Shown in pieces: positions 51,151 through 63,399 of a stretch of 64,000 nt of DNA. Position 1 is the stretch's first letter; each line of letters opens with the position of its first letter. The translations under genes were made by a program, and so were the position numbers. The stretch covers positions 79,069,977 to 79,133,976 of the forward strand of contig NC_073306.1 in NCBI RefSeq assembly GCF_027595985.1. Direction: 5' to 3'. Under the pieces are notes generated by a model. It saw nothing but the letters and a program-made list of their open reading frames with translations, was not told the origin of the DNA and made no database searches. This stretch comes from Sorex araneus (lineage: Eukaryota; Chordata; Mammalia; Eulipotyphla; Soricidae).

Positions 51151-52475
51151 AATCCCAACAATTGAAAGAATGAGACCTTGCCTTGAGAGGGATTTGAATA
51201 GCATATACTAGGATCCACAATCTGAGATTACAAAGAGATGAGTATAAGAGAATTTCTACTCCCTTGGAGTTTGTTGGAATAGGTGAGACATATGTAAAAA
51301 AAAATCATGATTTTTCATGATAAATTTAAGGAGAGCAGCTCGTTAAAAATACCAAAGGAACTATCTTAGTGAGAAACCAACTTCCCTGGATGATTCAGGG
51401 AAAATAGACCTGCAGCAAGGTGCACTTTGCTTTGTTCACTTGAGTGTTTTGGTGGGTTTTGGCCTCCCAGGGAGTTCTCAGGAGGTGTAGGGGTGCCTCA
51501 CCAACAATTCGTGGTACAGGAGGTCTTGGCTCAGCACAATAACTTAAGGAAGCGATGCTGCTTAGACCTCGAAGTTCCAGGAATACCTGGGCCACCTCTG
51601 CAGTGCTGGGGTCCTCCAGGGGTATGCCCAGCATGCTCAGCAGACTATGTGGTTTCCAGAATCAACCCCACGTGGGGCTCATGCTGTGTATATGCCCTAA
51701 CTGTTCTCTTCTCCTTCATTCAAGGTTGGAAAAGAGCATTCTTTGTCAGCGCATGTATTAGAGTAAGTAGTAAGTTACAAAAGCTTGGATTTGCTTTGAT
51801 ATGTGGCATCTGTGCTTGGCAAGTAAAGAGAAGTAAATCATGCATCAATGGAGCTAAGAGTTAGCACCATAGGCATGCTGAGCGTAGATTCAGCAAAGAG
51901 ATAGGAAAGGTGGGCACATGGGTTATATGTAATGTGGAAAATAACCTTTTAAACTTTTATGTCCCTCTCTGGGGCAAGAATGCTATCCTTTAAAAGGTTA
52001 TTCTACTACCAAAAACAGAAGAAAGAGAGAGAGACACACATACATACAGAGATACACTACTTTATGTTTCATTCCAAAATCAATTTTTCTATTAAAAATA
52101 AATCGCACTTTAAGTAACCTATGATATGCTCAGCTAGAGCTAGTGGCTAGATGAAATTTTTATGACTGCCGTCCTAGTGATTTGGGAAGACTGTTGAACT
52201 ATTCAGAACCGAATGTAAATGTCTCTGATCTTCCAAAACTTGAGTTGCCCCATCTAACCTTAATCCTAGTGGAATTCCATTGCTGTTTGATGCATTTTAT
52301 GCCCCAAGTGGTGCTTTGTGTCCAGTGTTGTGTGATTGTTAGGAAAATCCAGAGCTCTTCTTTTTTTAATCTCCACTGATGGAGTTTCACTGCCCTTTAG
52401 GAGTTTTGAGTTCAGCTGGAGAGTCACAGAAACATGAAACAACTTGAGAGTTTTTACAAGCAATATGTAAGCAAG
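51151..52475. other. Single-copy DNA with a GC-rich stretch
   Basis: No gene. 51430-51690 is GC-rich, with a 145-codon plus frame and a 79-codon minus frame; neither has motifs. It may be a very old SINE (GCACAATAAC..GGGTCCTCCAGGGG) but I cannot show it. A short (GA)n/(CA)n run is at 52020-52050. Confidence 0.35.
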
Positions 52476-52479
52476 ACTG

Positions 52480-52610
52480 GGTATAATTCAGAGAATCCTT
52501 GAGGAGCTTAGAAGAATATAGAAGTCAGGAAGTCCTCTTAAAGAAAGCCATTAAGGAGGTAGGTATTGAAGGAGGACTGGAAGAGATTCAAACATTGGGA
52601 CATTCAAAGG
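52480..52610 (-). mobile_element. Possible L2 fragment
   Basis: GAATCCTTGAGGAGCTTAG, AGTCAGGAAGTCCTCTTAAAG and GGTATTGAAGGAGGACTGG resemble the reversed L2 run 'gtcagggaaggcctctctgaggagg ... tgaaggatgagtagga'. Confidence 0.45.
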
Positions 52611-53698
52611 GACATGGATAGCTGAAGAGGAAACAGTTAAGATATCTGCGGCATTTAGAAACCTGAGTATATTTCCTTTACAAAAGCATTTTTTTAAATA
52701 ATAAACTTGGGATAAAGCGAACAGTTATGGTACTCAAAATAATAAAAAAAAGACTTCATCTACAATCATGGACTCCTTTAAGAATTTGCTGAATTCTATT
52801 AGAATTTATAAAGAGAATAAATGATGTGTCTTTGTAAGATAATTCTTGGTTTTGACTTAACAAGACTAGGGTATTTTGGTTGAAAAGAACCTTAAAAGAC
52901 ATCTGGTTAAGCAACCCCCTGATATTTGAATCTCCTTAGCAATGAATTCCATAACCAAGTCCTCACTCAGCTAAAGCTTGAACAATTCCACTGTTATAGA
53001 ATTTACTTTGTCCTTTAATTCTATAAATAAGATTAAAAACTTGAAGTCTCTTACCTTGTGCCAGATCTTGTGGTTTTCTTAGTCAAGCAATGGACCAACC
53101 ATACTCTACACTGCCAAACACATGTTTGCATTATAGAAAAACCTACGTCTATTTATTGGTAGAAATATGACAGAATGAAATGGATTTTGTTCAATTTCAA
53201 ATGAAAAGCATTGCAGTTTATTCTTTGTTTTTGACTGATCTTCATGCATCTTGGGTTTATCTGTACTTACATTTAGGACATTATATTGGACCACCAATAT
53301 AGTTTATTATCTTACACTCCATTCACTTTGAAAACTTGTGGATAGCTTAGTTCAGATTCTTTCATTGACTGTGTCTATTATTTATCTCAGTTTGGTACTT
53401 AGATGATTTGAGAAATAATTATCAAAATTCAATATAATCAATAGCTAGGATATGGCTAAGGTTATGATGTTCAAGTAGTAGGTAGAGGGAAAAAGATGTT
53501 ACCTTACTTATTTCCTTAATTTAAAGCTATAGGTGCTACAAAAGTTAATCTCATAGATAGAACTCAAAGAGGGAAGAGGCCAACAGAGGTAGAAAAAATA
53601 TGGGGAGGAGTGGTATGTCATAGTTTAAACTCTTGTTAATAATGTAAACCAAAAGGATGGCTGCCACTAACTGGATTAATTATATAGCAGGAAAGAGC
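52611..53698. other. Single-copy DNA, no gene seen
   Basis: About 1.1 kb. The 52875-53070 part (AAAGAACCTTAAAAGACATC, AGCAACCCCCTGATATTTG) resembles an ancient mammalian repeat I cannot name. No exon. Confidence 0.36.
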
Positions 53699-53699
53699 T

Positions 53700-53845
53700 G
53701 AATGCATAATGTACATTTGGAGGTCAGTGCTTTCATCACCATTTTACATGTCAGGATATGATGTTTGGAGATTTAAATCACCATCTGCTTTCCTGAAGCA
53801 GTAGGAATGGAAAAAAGATTCAAACTCAATTTTGACTCCAAATAT
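53700..53845 (-). mobile_element. MIR fragment
   Basis: CATCACCATTTTACATGTCAGG, GATATGATGTTTGGAGATTTAAA, TCACCATCTGCTTTCCTGAAG, GATTCAAACTCAATTTTGACTCC follow reversed-MIR order from the 'ccattttacagatgagg' block to the B box. Confidence 0.64.
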
Positions 53846-54630
53846 TCACAATAATAAATAAATTACTTACAATTGTAGATACTCAGAGGAAGCCCTAAGT
53901 AGACCACTCCTGGGGAGGAGATGGGGGGTCCCTGGGAATATGAACACCAGTTGTCTATTGATTTTGTGTGTTCTGAGGCATGTTAACAGAAAAAGATTTT
54001 GTCACTTCTTTTTGCCCCCTATGGTTGGCTTGTGTTTTTATTAACTAGCTGTTGTTACTGGAAATTCTCTGCTCATCACAAGAAGTACTAATAGCATGAT
54101 TCGCAATAATTCCAAATTGACTAATTGTGGTAATACAAAGAATCACTTCACAGAGAGGTTTTGAAAGGTAACCAAATTAATCCTGAATATTATAGGAAAT
54201 GCAAAGAAACATAAGCCACAAAGAAATTGGGTCTCATACCTGTGCTCCATATAAGTGAAGAGTTTGTGCAAGTCAGAGTGCACAGAGAATTCCTTGGGGC
54301 TCATCTCTTTTTGGTCCATGTCTTAGCCTAGGTGCTGACCTCAAGCACAGTGGTACATCTGTCTCAATATAATTTTCTTTTTTGGTCTTATGAAGGTGTT
54401 TTCTCAGACCACACAAATAAAATCTCTTCTATTTCTGAAGATTTAGTTTAATAGTTTGACTGTGATTGAAGAAAATATTGATTGCAAGTGAGCAACAGTA
54501 TGCAGAATACTTTGGTGTAGAATTTTCTGCCCTGTGCCACCTCTCAACACACCTGCCCTCTAGGTAAAGTCATCTCTAGTTGTCTTTGCCCCTCCTTATT
54601 CTTTCATATTCACTCTCTACCCTCTAATTT
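53846..54630. other. Single-copy DNA, no gene seen
   Basis: About 0.8 kb. Nothing recognised. Confidence 0.38.
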
Positions 54631-54631
54631 T

Positions 54632-54808
54632 TTGGTTTTGTTTCTGTTTTGAGGCCACACTTGGCAATACTCAAGGATTACTACTCCTGTTTCTGCGCTC
54701 AGGAATTATTCCTGGCAGTTCTCAGGACCCTATAGGACTCCAGGGATAGATTCCAAGTTGGCTGTGTGCAAGACAAATAACCTGCCAACTGTACTATCGC
54801 TATGGCCA
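54632..54808 (-). mobile_element. Body-A SINE, diverged
   Basis: TTGGTTTTGTTTCTGTTTTG, GGCCACACTTGGCAATACTC, GCTCAGGAATTATTCCTGGC, GACCCTATAGGACTCC, ending ACTATCGCTATGGCC. A small ACT duplication is present. Confidence 0.84.
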
Positions 54809-54854
54809 CTGTCTCCCTTATAATTTCTTATCAGAGATAGAAAAATTTAAAAGA

Positions 54855-55011
54855 TAAGAAAAACTTTGTCAGTGTTGATGCGGTTGTGGGAGTAAAGGAA
54901 ACCCCATCCACTGATGGTGGGAATATAGACTGGTTTAACTTCTTTGTAAAACATGAACATGTCTCAAAATACTGAAATTGAACTTCTGTATGACCCAACA
55001 GTTCCACTCTG

Positions 55012-55012
<1 letters not shown>
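54855..55012 (+). mobile_element. L1 ORF2 3' fragment, sense
   Basis: GTCAGTGTTGATGCGGTTG, CACTGATGGTGGGAATATAG, TAAAACATGAACATGTCTC, GAACTTCTGTATGACCCAAC and AGTTCCACTCTG correspond to the ORF2 segment seen at 49700-49840. It stops abruptly where reversed L1 begins. Confidence 0.78.
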
Positions 55013-56319
<1,307 letters not shown>

Positions 56320-56320
<1 letters not shown>

Positions 56321-57742
56321 TCAAGCAAGTGGAAGTAAAGATAAATTAGACTAATTAAATTAAGAAGCTTCTGCACCTCAAAGGAAATAATAACCAAAAT
56401 ACAAAGACAGTAAACAGAGAACTCACTTGCCCACCACTCATTTGATAAAGGGTTCCCATGCAAGATACATAAAGCACTGGTAGAATTTTGCAAGAAAAAG
56501 TCCAATCTGATAAAAAAAAATGAGAATAGATGAACAGAAACTTTATCAAATAAATACAAATAGCCAAAAATCATATGAAAATTATCCATATCACTAAACA
56601 TCAGGAAAATGTAAATCAAAAATCAATGAGATATCACTTCACATCAGAGAAACAGGCACGTATCAAAAAGAACCGGAGCTGGAAAGATATTACAGTGGGT
56701 AAAGGCACTTGTGTTGCAAGCAAGCCAAGCCAGATTCTATCCAGGGCATCCCATATGTCCCCTATAGCACCACCAGAAGAAATTCCTGAGGATAGAGCCA
56801 GAAGTAACCCCTGAGAACTGCAGGGCGTATCTCCCCAAATAACAACAGCAACCAGTGTGCCCTCTGTTTGAACAACAGCAACAACAACAACAACCACAAC
56901 CAGTGTTGGCATCTATGTGGGGAAAATGAAACTCTCCTTCACTGCTGGTGGGAACTGATCCAGACTTTTTGAAAGACAATATGGACATTCCTAAAAAATA
57001 CTACGAATTTAGCTTCCTTAAAGCCCAGCAATTCCACTTCTGGGAATATATCCCAATGCAGAAAAGGCATCTGTATTCCTCTGTACCTACAATAGCCCAA
57101 ATCTGGAAACAAGCCTTGTCCCCAAGAAGAGAGAAGTAGATATAAAACTATGATACATATACACAATGGAATGTTACTTGGCTGTAAGAAAAGATAAAGT
57201 CATACAATTTTCTGGTACATAGATGGATATGGAGAGTATCATGTTGAATGAAGTTGTTAAAGGAAGGGGAACAGACTTAGAATGAGCTATCTCTTATATG
57301 TAGGATATAAATAAACTTTGTAGGGAAATATCAAATGCCTAAAGGCAATAGAAACAGAGTAGGGTAATTGGTCCTTAGTATAAAGCTTGCCTCTGGAGGT
57401 GGGGTGGGGGTTGGATAGGTCAAGAACGGAACCATTACAACAATGATAGAAGAAAATGGTCACTCTGGACAGAACTAGTGGCTGAAAGGAAATAATGTGA
57501 CATGTACAAATACCCCATTACTATTATAAACAACTGTGCCTAAAAGCAGGGGAGGGAGAAAAAGGGAAAGAGAAAATAATGACTGACCAAGAGGCAGGCT
57601 GGAGAGGGGAGGCGGTATGGAACTGGTGAAGAGAAATAGATACTGATAATGGGACTGATGTAGCAATGTTGTATACCTGAAACTCAGTCATCATTTTATA
57701 ACATTATAATTCATGGCATTCAATCAAAATTAAAATAAAATA
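56320..57742 (+). mobile_element. Sense 3' segment of the twin-primed L1
   Basis: AAGCAAGTGGAAGTAAAG, GACTAATTAAATTAAGAAGC, AAACATCAGGAAAATGTAAATC (ORF2), then after the SINE GACTTTTTGAAAGACAATATGG, GGGAATATATCCCAATGC, CACAATGGAATGTTAC and a 3' UTR ending CTGAAACTCAGTCATC and an A-rich run. It continues ORF2 downstream of the inverted part. No frame is intact. Confidence 0.88.
56669..56905 (+). mobile_element. Body-A SINE in L1, with CAA-rich tail
   Basis: GGAGCTGGAAAGATATTACAG head, GGCACTTGTGTTGCAAGC, GCATCCCATATGTCCCC, CCTGAGGATAGAGCCAG, GGCGTATCTCCCCAAATAAC and a tail of AACAGCAACAACAAC units. A partial CAACAGCAACCAGTGT repeat on both sides of the tail end reflects L1 bases duplicated on insertion. 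Confidence 0.8.
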
Positions 57743-57754
57743 GATAACTCCAAT

Positions 57755-58002
57755 TAAAAATTTAAAATGCTCAAATGTAGCAGAATCTGAGGATTGGTCT
57801 TCAGTAGGAAATTTACTAGAGGAGAGAGAAGTGGAAGGAAGAATGTGGGCGGGGGGAGTGGTAATGGTTGAAGGAAGTAGGAAGTAGAAACTCCAGTGGA
57901 AGGAGTAGTGATGAATTTTGTTATACATGAAACTCTATTATGAACAGTAATGTAAACTATAGTACCTAAAATAAAAAGGATTTTAAAGCTACTGTTAAAA
58001 AT
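57755..58002 (+). mobile_element. L1 3' end, second in a row
   Basis: GCAGAATCTGAGGATTGGTC, AAATTTACTAGAGGAG, a G-rich run, then TTGTTATACATGAAACTC and GAACAGTAATGTAAAC with an AAAATAAAAAGG end. Homologous to the 3' UTR before and after it. Confidence 0.72.
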
Positions 58003-58014
58003 AAATTTTAAAAA

Positions 58015-58320
58015 TTGGATACAAAAAGGAGGACAGACACAAAATGACCTCTTTAAGATGTGAGATACAGAAAAACAAAGTATGGGAATAACAAGTGGCC
58101 AAAGATAACAGAACCTGAGAACTGGTCTATAGAACTGAGTTTACTGTGGCAGAGGGGGTGGAGTAGGGTGGCGGGAGGGACCCTGACACAATGGAGACAA
58201 TGGTGGAGAGAAGGGGACACATTGGTAGACGGTGTGGTACTCTGAATATTGTATGCACTAAACACTATCTTTACAAGACTATAAATAACGGTGACTAAAA
58301 TAAAATAAAAATTGATAATA
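58015..58320 (+). mobile_element. L1 3' end, third in a row
   Basis: GGAGGACAGACACAAAATG, ACAGAACCTGAGAACTGG, GAGTTTACTGTGGCAGAGG, then ATTGTATGCACTAAACAC and GGTGACTAAAATAAAATAAA. Contains an older type of L1 3' UTR. Confidence 0.72.
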
Positions 58321-58323
58321 GAG

Positions 58324-58494
58324 GGAGCTTAAGTGATAGTACAGTGAGTGGGGCACTTGCTTGCTCAGGGCCAACCTGGGTTCTATCCCTGGTAGCCCAT
58401 ATGGTCCCCTGAGTTTGCCAAGAAATGATTCTTAGGTGCAGAGCCAGGAGTAATCCCTAAACACTGCTAGGTATTGCCCGCCCAAATAAAGCAA
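58324..58494 (+). mobile_element. Body-A SINE, diverged
   Basis: GAGCTTAAGTGATAGTACAG, GGGCACTTGCTTGCTCAGGG, GGTTCTATCCCTGGTAGCCC, ATATGGTCCCCTGAG, CAGGAGTAATCCCTAAAC and a AAATAAAGC tail. It follows the L1 tail directly. Confidence 0.82.
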
Positions 58495-58788
58495 ACAAAG
58501 AAAAATAAGAAAACTAAAATAGAAAAAATGTAGATTTAAATTAAGAGTTTATCACTTATTTCCTGATCTTTTAGAAGGAAAGAATAATGTCTATATCTTT
58601 GATTATAGGAAATTACAAAATATTAAGGTTATGTATCATATTAAAGAAAAGAGTGTGATTATTCAAAGCAGGTCGGCTTAGGAATAGAGAAGAAAACATT
58701 GCTCCTATTTGTAGCTGCCACTGAGACTCACCATCATTACAACAATAACCATGAAATGGGTATAATCACAATAGTTAATAGATGTATA
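58495..58788. other. Single-copy DNA
   Basis: AT-rich; nothing recognised. Confidence 0.3.
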
Positions 58789-58789
58789 A

Positions 58790-58988
58790 ATGCAAGGTAA
58801 GTGTTTTATATACACATGACTTTATTTCATCCTCACAAAAGAATTTTACATGAATATTAGCTTAAAATCCATTTAGAAATGAAGAAAAATAAAATTTTAA
58901 AGGCAGTAACTTTAACCATGATCAATTAGCTGTTAAATGTCAAAACCAGAAATCAACTTGAATCTCGTATTTTGTTTACCCCAGGAGA
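58790..58988 (-). mobile_element. MIR fragment
   Basis: AGTGTTTTATATACACATGAC, TTTATTTCATCCTCACAAAAG, GAAATGAAGAAAAATAAAATTTT and AGTAACTTTAACCATGATCAATTAGC follow reversed-MIR order. Confidence 0.58.
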
Positions 58989-59234
58989 ATTCTTACACTC
59001 CTCCTTAGCTTAAACATTCTAATGTTCACCAGTGAACATTAAAATCTTTATCCTAGATTTGATAAAGATTGGGTGTTGTGCTCCCAGTCCCCAATTCTAA
59101 GCCCTTTAACTGAGATAAGGAAGTCTACATAACACTGCAACTTCTATATTTTATTCCTCCATCTTGAGAACATTATTTACAATCCTGAGACATTCTGATA
59201 TTGTGCAAATGCATCATTAACATATAGAAAACTT

Positions 59235-59382
59235 AGGTTCAGTTGTGGCCTTTTCTATTGACTCATTATGTAGCAGAAAGTAAGTCAACTTCTCCAAGCT
59301 CAATTTCTCATTTACTGAATGATAACCAGAGAGTTGACAAGGTTCCTTTCTGACATAGTTTAATTCTTTGATTCTATTTATG
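59235..59382 (+). mobile_element. Probable MIR fragment
   Basis: GTGGCCTTTTCTATTGACTC, AAGTAAGTCAACTTCTCCAAG, CTCAATTTCTCATTTACTGAATG, TTGACAAGGTTCCTTTCTG follow MIR order ('gggcaagttacttaacctctc..cctcagtttcctcatctgta'). Confidence 0.56.
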
Positions 59383-60740
59383 TAGTCTAGCATGTTTACT
59401 CTTAGTCGGTAAAATAATATATCGAGACTAGAACCAAATTATATCATCCAAGAAGGAATATGGCTACTTATATTTTTATTTACTGATAAATGACTTGCAT
59501 TGTCAGTATGATTTTGGACATTCTATTCTCGATTTGGTGACCATATAATTTATTTCCCAAATCAGGACCCTCGTGGGAGTGAAAAGAGATGCTGTTAATA
59601 ACTGCACTGAGACAGAAGGCATGACTGTCACCTTTCCCGCAAACAACCTTGCCATTGCTCCCTTTGTGACTGCACCTTCTTCCCAGACCCCCTCCACCCC
59701 CCCACTCCCTCTCTTCCCCTTTCTTTATCATCTTTACTCCCCCTTTCTTCATTGGGCTTCCAAAGACTGAAAGGTGCCACAGACAAATATATGTGTGAGT
59801 TCCCTCAACCCCTTAATGTAGTGTTAAGTTCAAAGCCAAGGTGTGACCATTTAAATGCTAACACATTGCAGCAAGTTTGTCTAAAACAGAAACACTCTGT
59901 TTAAAGCTTTCCCCACTTCTAGCTTTAAAAAAACATTTTGCATTGTTAATTTCTATTTCATTCAACCAGTAGCTTGTTCATTATTTCTTTCTGCAATGAC
60001 TTGTAAAGAATTGATTTTATCAATAACTTGAAGAACCTCAAATTGAATCCAGTCTTGGACTTCAACAAGAAGCAAAGGCTTTAGTAATTTTTTTTTTAAT
60101 CACTTACCTGTATCTTTTCTTTGTGTCTCCTGGATGTTCTGGACAATGCTGAGGGCCAACAGACAGGTTTCTTGGAAGTCAATTTGCAATTCAAAGTGAT
60201 TTTTCTTACAAATATAGTTTTGGTATTTGGGAGGAAATGCTGTTGCTCTTGTGCCATCTTTCTGCATTCTACCTACTGACAATCAAATTTCTGAGGCCAC
60301 CACACTCCTTGCTTCACTGTAAAACCCATTCTGTATTTGGGTATAGAAAAACTGTCACCTAAAAAGGCTGGAAGTGTGGGGTTAAGTAGAACAGTCAAAC
60401 AGAATAGGAATAACTGGACTGGGCTGCAGGGTGAGTCATTATGAGCTGATCTTCAGCCTTGTGCATCCAGAAATTCTGGATTAAGACTGTCCTTAGAAGT
60501 GAATAGTCTCTTGTGTTGACTTTCCATTGACCAAGACACTCCAGAAATTGCTATCTATGTCAGAATTCAAACTGAACAGTTTACATGGAAAATTATAACC
60601 CTATAGGTGATTGTATCGTATTATGATTAGAAAGTTTGGAAAAGCAAGAGTTCAGGATTCAAACTCAAATCCATCTATACCTACCTGTCTGACATTGAGA
60701 ATCAGTTAGATCTTTTTGGAGTTACATATACTTTGGAATA
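59383..60740. other. Single-copy DNA, no gene seen
   Basis: About 1.3 kb. A CCCCCTCCACCCCCCCACTCCC pyrimidine-rich strand near 59685-59710 is notable. The frames at 59480-59770 overlap on both strands and lack motifs. Confidence 0.38.
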
Positions 60741-60805
60741 CATATATATTCACACATATATATCACATACCCATATATATGATATATATTATTATATATT
60801 TAGAA
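60741..60805 (+). repeat. AT-rich (TA)n tract
   Basis: ACATATATATTCACACATATATATC, then ATATATGATATATATTATTATATAT. Typical AT dinucleotide microsatellite. Confidence 0.92.
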
Positions 60806-60822
60806 TTATAAATGTATCACTT

Positions 60823-61193
60823 TATCACACTGTATCACTGTCATCCCGTTATTCGTCGATTTACTTGAGCGGACACAAGTAACGTCTCTATTCCTCTCAG
60901 CCCTGAGATTTTAGCAGCCTCTCCTTACTTGTCTTTCCCAGTGATTGGAGGCTCTTTCGGGGTCAGGGGAATGAGACCTATCATTACTGTTTTTGGCATA
61001 TCGAATATGCCACGGGTAGCTTGCCAGGCTCTGCCCATGCGGGTGGGATACTTTCAGTAGCTTGCTGGGCTCTCCGAGAGGTATGTATATATCTGTTACT
61101 GTATTTGGTATATGAATACACGATGGGGAGCTTGCCAGGCTCTCCTGTACAAGCAGTAAACTCTCGGTAGCTTGTTAGGTTCTCCAAGAGGGA
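60823..61193 (-). mobile_element. Body-B SINE, dimer-like variant
   Basis: Reversed element of about 370 bp. From the right: GGAGAACCTAACAAGC.., a first set of body motifs (GAGAGCCTGGCAAGC, GTGTATTCATA, CAGTAACA), a TATACATAC linker, then a second, fuller body (TCTCGGAGAGCCCAGCAAGC, ATATTCGATATGCC, AACAGTAATG), an extra segment of about 85 nt (about 60894-60980) and the usual GTTACTTGTGTCCGC end with GTGATACAGTGTGATA. The extra segment and the linker are shared with the copy at 1-285. Confidence 0.85.
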
Positions 61194-61200
61194 GAACTAG

Positions 61201-61826
61201 GCTATCAGATGTCTCTCTCTTCTGGGAGCTTGATTTTAGTCTCTGGATGTTGGCCTTTGATGGGATTACACAGCGCCTGGGGCAGTTTCTGGTTGTGACT
61301 GCCTAACTATCAGAAAATGGGGAATCTGGGTGGAAGAGGCCAGTTCCGATTTGAGCAGCCTTGGAGATCTCGGTCCCTGGTCCTGCACACCTGGGTTCCT
61401 CTGCCGATTCCTTCATGCGTGAGACTCATTCAAACTTGTGGAGAGTGGCTTTGAGCATGGCTGTGGCTGGATTCCAGAGGTCTTCAACTGCCAAGGCTCT
61501 GCTCCAAGAGGGGAGGGAACTGTAACCCGTCCCCTTTGAGGGGCCTTGGTGAAGACAGCCACGCGCTGGGGCAAGAGACTCTGTGCGGCTCTCTTCTGGG
61601 AGCTTGATTTTATAGTCTCTGGATGTTGGCCATTGATGGGATTAAATCGTGCTGGGGGCAGTTTCTGGTTGTGACTGCCTAGTTACTGGAAAAGGGGGAT
61701 CTGGGTGGAAGAGGCCCAGTCCCTATCTGAGCAGCCTTGGAGATCTCAGTTCCCGGGTACTGCACACCTGGGTTCCTCTGCCGGTTCCTTCATGCATGAG
61801 GCTTGTCCGAATGTGTGGAGAGTCAT
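61201..61826. repeat. Tandem GC-rich duplication, unit about 378 bp
   Basis: The block starting CTCTCTTCTGGGAGCTTGAT near 61210 restarts near 61588. Both copies share CTCTGGATGTTGGCC, GGCAGTTTCTGGTTGTGAC, GATCTGGGTGGAAGAGGC-type, GCAGCCTTGGAGATCTC, CTGCACACCTGGGTTCC and TCTGCCG.TTCCTTCATGC. The second copy stops at GTGGAGAGT and returns to AT-rich flank. The first continues through GGCTTTGAGCATGGCTGTGG to GACTCTGTGCGG. The two match at roughly nine bases in ten by eye. No reading frame spans it. It could be 5'-UTR monomers of an L1 or an unnamed dispersed repeat. Confidence 0.85.
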
Positions 61827-62510
61827 AAATATATATGTTTATAAAATATGTAAAATCAAAAGGATAGCCTAAGAATTAAATGATTTTGGGGGAAAATCTT
61901 AGAACTTGACTATAGTATGGCAGACATTATATTATAAATCATTAAATTACAAACTATTAACTGGATTTTGATTCATTAGGAAAACATGTTGGAGGGATTA
62001 TTTTTAGGATAATAACTTCAGTAGCAAAAGATCAATTCTTTCCTCTCCCTTGGTCTCATTAAAGTTGAACAGTGAAAATACAATTTACTGCCACTTCAAA
62101 AACACAGGACCTTACAGTGTTAATTCATAAAAGTTGATCCTATTTTTTTTTCTGGCTCAGGCTGCCTCTATTAGGGCAGATGTTTTAACAGACAGAGAAA
62201 TAATGGTGTTAGAGCAAATAGGGAATTCCCCAATCCTGATGCTTCCTTCCAACTTATCCTAGTTTCTTATCAGTTATCTTCACAAATTAGCCCCATGTAA
62301 GAAAGTCTTGGTTTCTTTTTCATGCTTGATTTCACATCTTCACAAACCTGCCCCAAGAGTTTGGCTTTTTATTCAACCGATACCAGACCCTCAGAGCAGG
62401 CCTCATTACCAGGATATGCAAAGCCTGACATTATCCCCTTAGAACAAGCAGAGCTTGGCTATAGGCTTAAGTGGGTGGAATAGACTTTTATTGTCTGAGG
62501 CCACTAACAA
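61827..62510. other. Single-copy DNA
   Basis: No gene or named repeat. Confidence 0.35.
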
Positions 62511-62514
62511 TTCA

Positions 62515-62605
62515 CACTCTCACTTCTTTAACAAGTGTTTATTGGACAGTTACTCTCTATCAGGCTTTGTTCTAGGAGGCAAAGCTTCAGCTGTTAACAA
62601 TGGGA
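62515..62605 (-). mobile_element. L2 3'-end fragment
   Basis: TTTAACAAGTGTTTATTGGAC, AGTTACTCTCTATCAGGC and TTTGTTCTAGGAGGCAAAG follow the reversed L2 3' end ('aacaaatatttattgagcacctactatgtgccaggcactgttctagg'). Confidence 0.62.
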
Positions 62606-63105
62606 TTTTGAAATTCAGTTTAAAGAAGTCATTAAAAGAAAGCTGGAATGAGGAGGGGAAGCAAAAATATAGATGTAAATCAGGGCATATTATGTACAGA
62701 GATTTAAAATAAAACAATTGGTTATAGATCAACTACCTTAGATAATGCAGTGAAGAGGTCGGTCTGTGCCAATATCTAAACTGAACTCTGCAGTCAAATG
62801 CTCTATTATTGACCATACCCTTTCAAAGTTGAGCTCTGAATCAAAAGGACATGAGCATACAGAGATAAATATGAATGATATCCCAGATACACAGTAAAAG
62901 ACTAACCATTGTTTAGACCTTTGGTATGTACCCAACCATGAGGACCGGATCAAACACCAGGGTGACTGGGAAGAATGGAGGAGATTTAGGAGAGGTTGTC
63001 AGGTTAAATCTTTGAAGATCTTTTGCAGAGCTGCCGTAAAGCTGGTATAGTGATATCTCACATATCACAGAGTGATATCTCCCAGAGCTTGCTGGGGCCC
63101 AGACA
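62606..63105. other. Single-copy DNA, perhaps decayed L2
   Basis: Between two L2-like fragments in the same orientation, so part may be L2 too diverged to see. No gene. Confidence 0.33.
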
Positions 63106-63109
63106 GGTA

Positions 63110-63282
63110 TCATCCAAGGATTCTGCTTTACAAGCTCATGTAGTCTTTGTAACAGTACTGTAATCAGTGTTATTCCTAATCAAGAAGAAAAAGGAGTCCC
63201 ACAGAATAATTACCCAGACTCATGGGGAAAATACACGGTGGAAATAAAATTTGAGTCTAAATGTTCTGACACGGGAGGTCCC
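63110..63282 (-). mobile_element. Probable MIR fragment
   Basis: GCTCATGTAGTCTTTGTAAC, AATCAGTGTTATTCCTAATC, then AATTACCCAGACTCATGGG and AAATTTGAGTCTAAATGTTCTGAC resemble reversed MIR. Confidence 0.5.
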
Positions 63283-63399
63283 TTCACTTTTACCAGACAG
63301 TTGCTCTGCCCTCCAGATGAAAGACTTTGCTATATGATACAACGCACATACACAAAAAATCTTTGAGGATCTTATAGTCAGAGTATGAAGTCTAGAATG

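Noticed and set aside
51427-51864. 145-codon plus-strand frame
   Set aside because: GC-rich stretch that may be a very old repeat; the frame has no motif and no start context, and a competing frame exists on the other strand.
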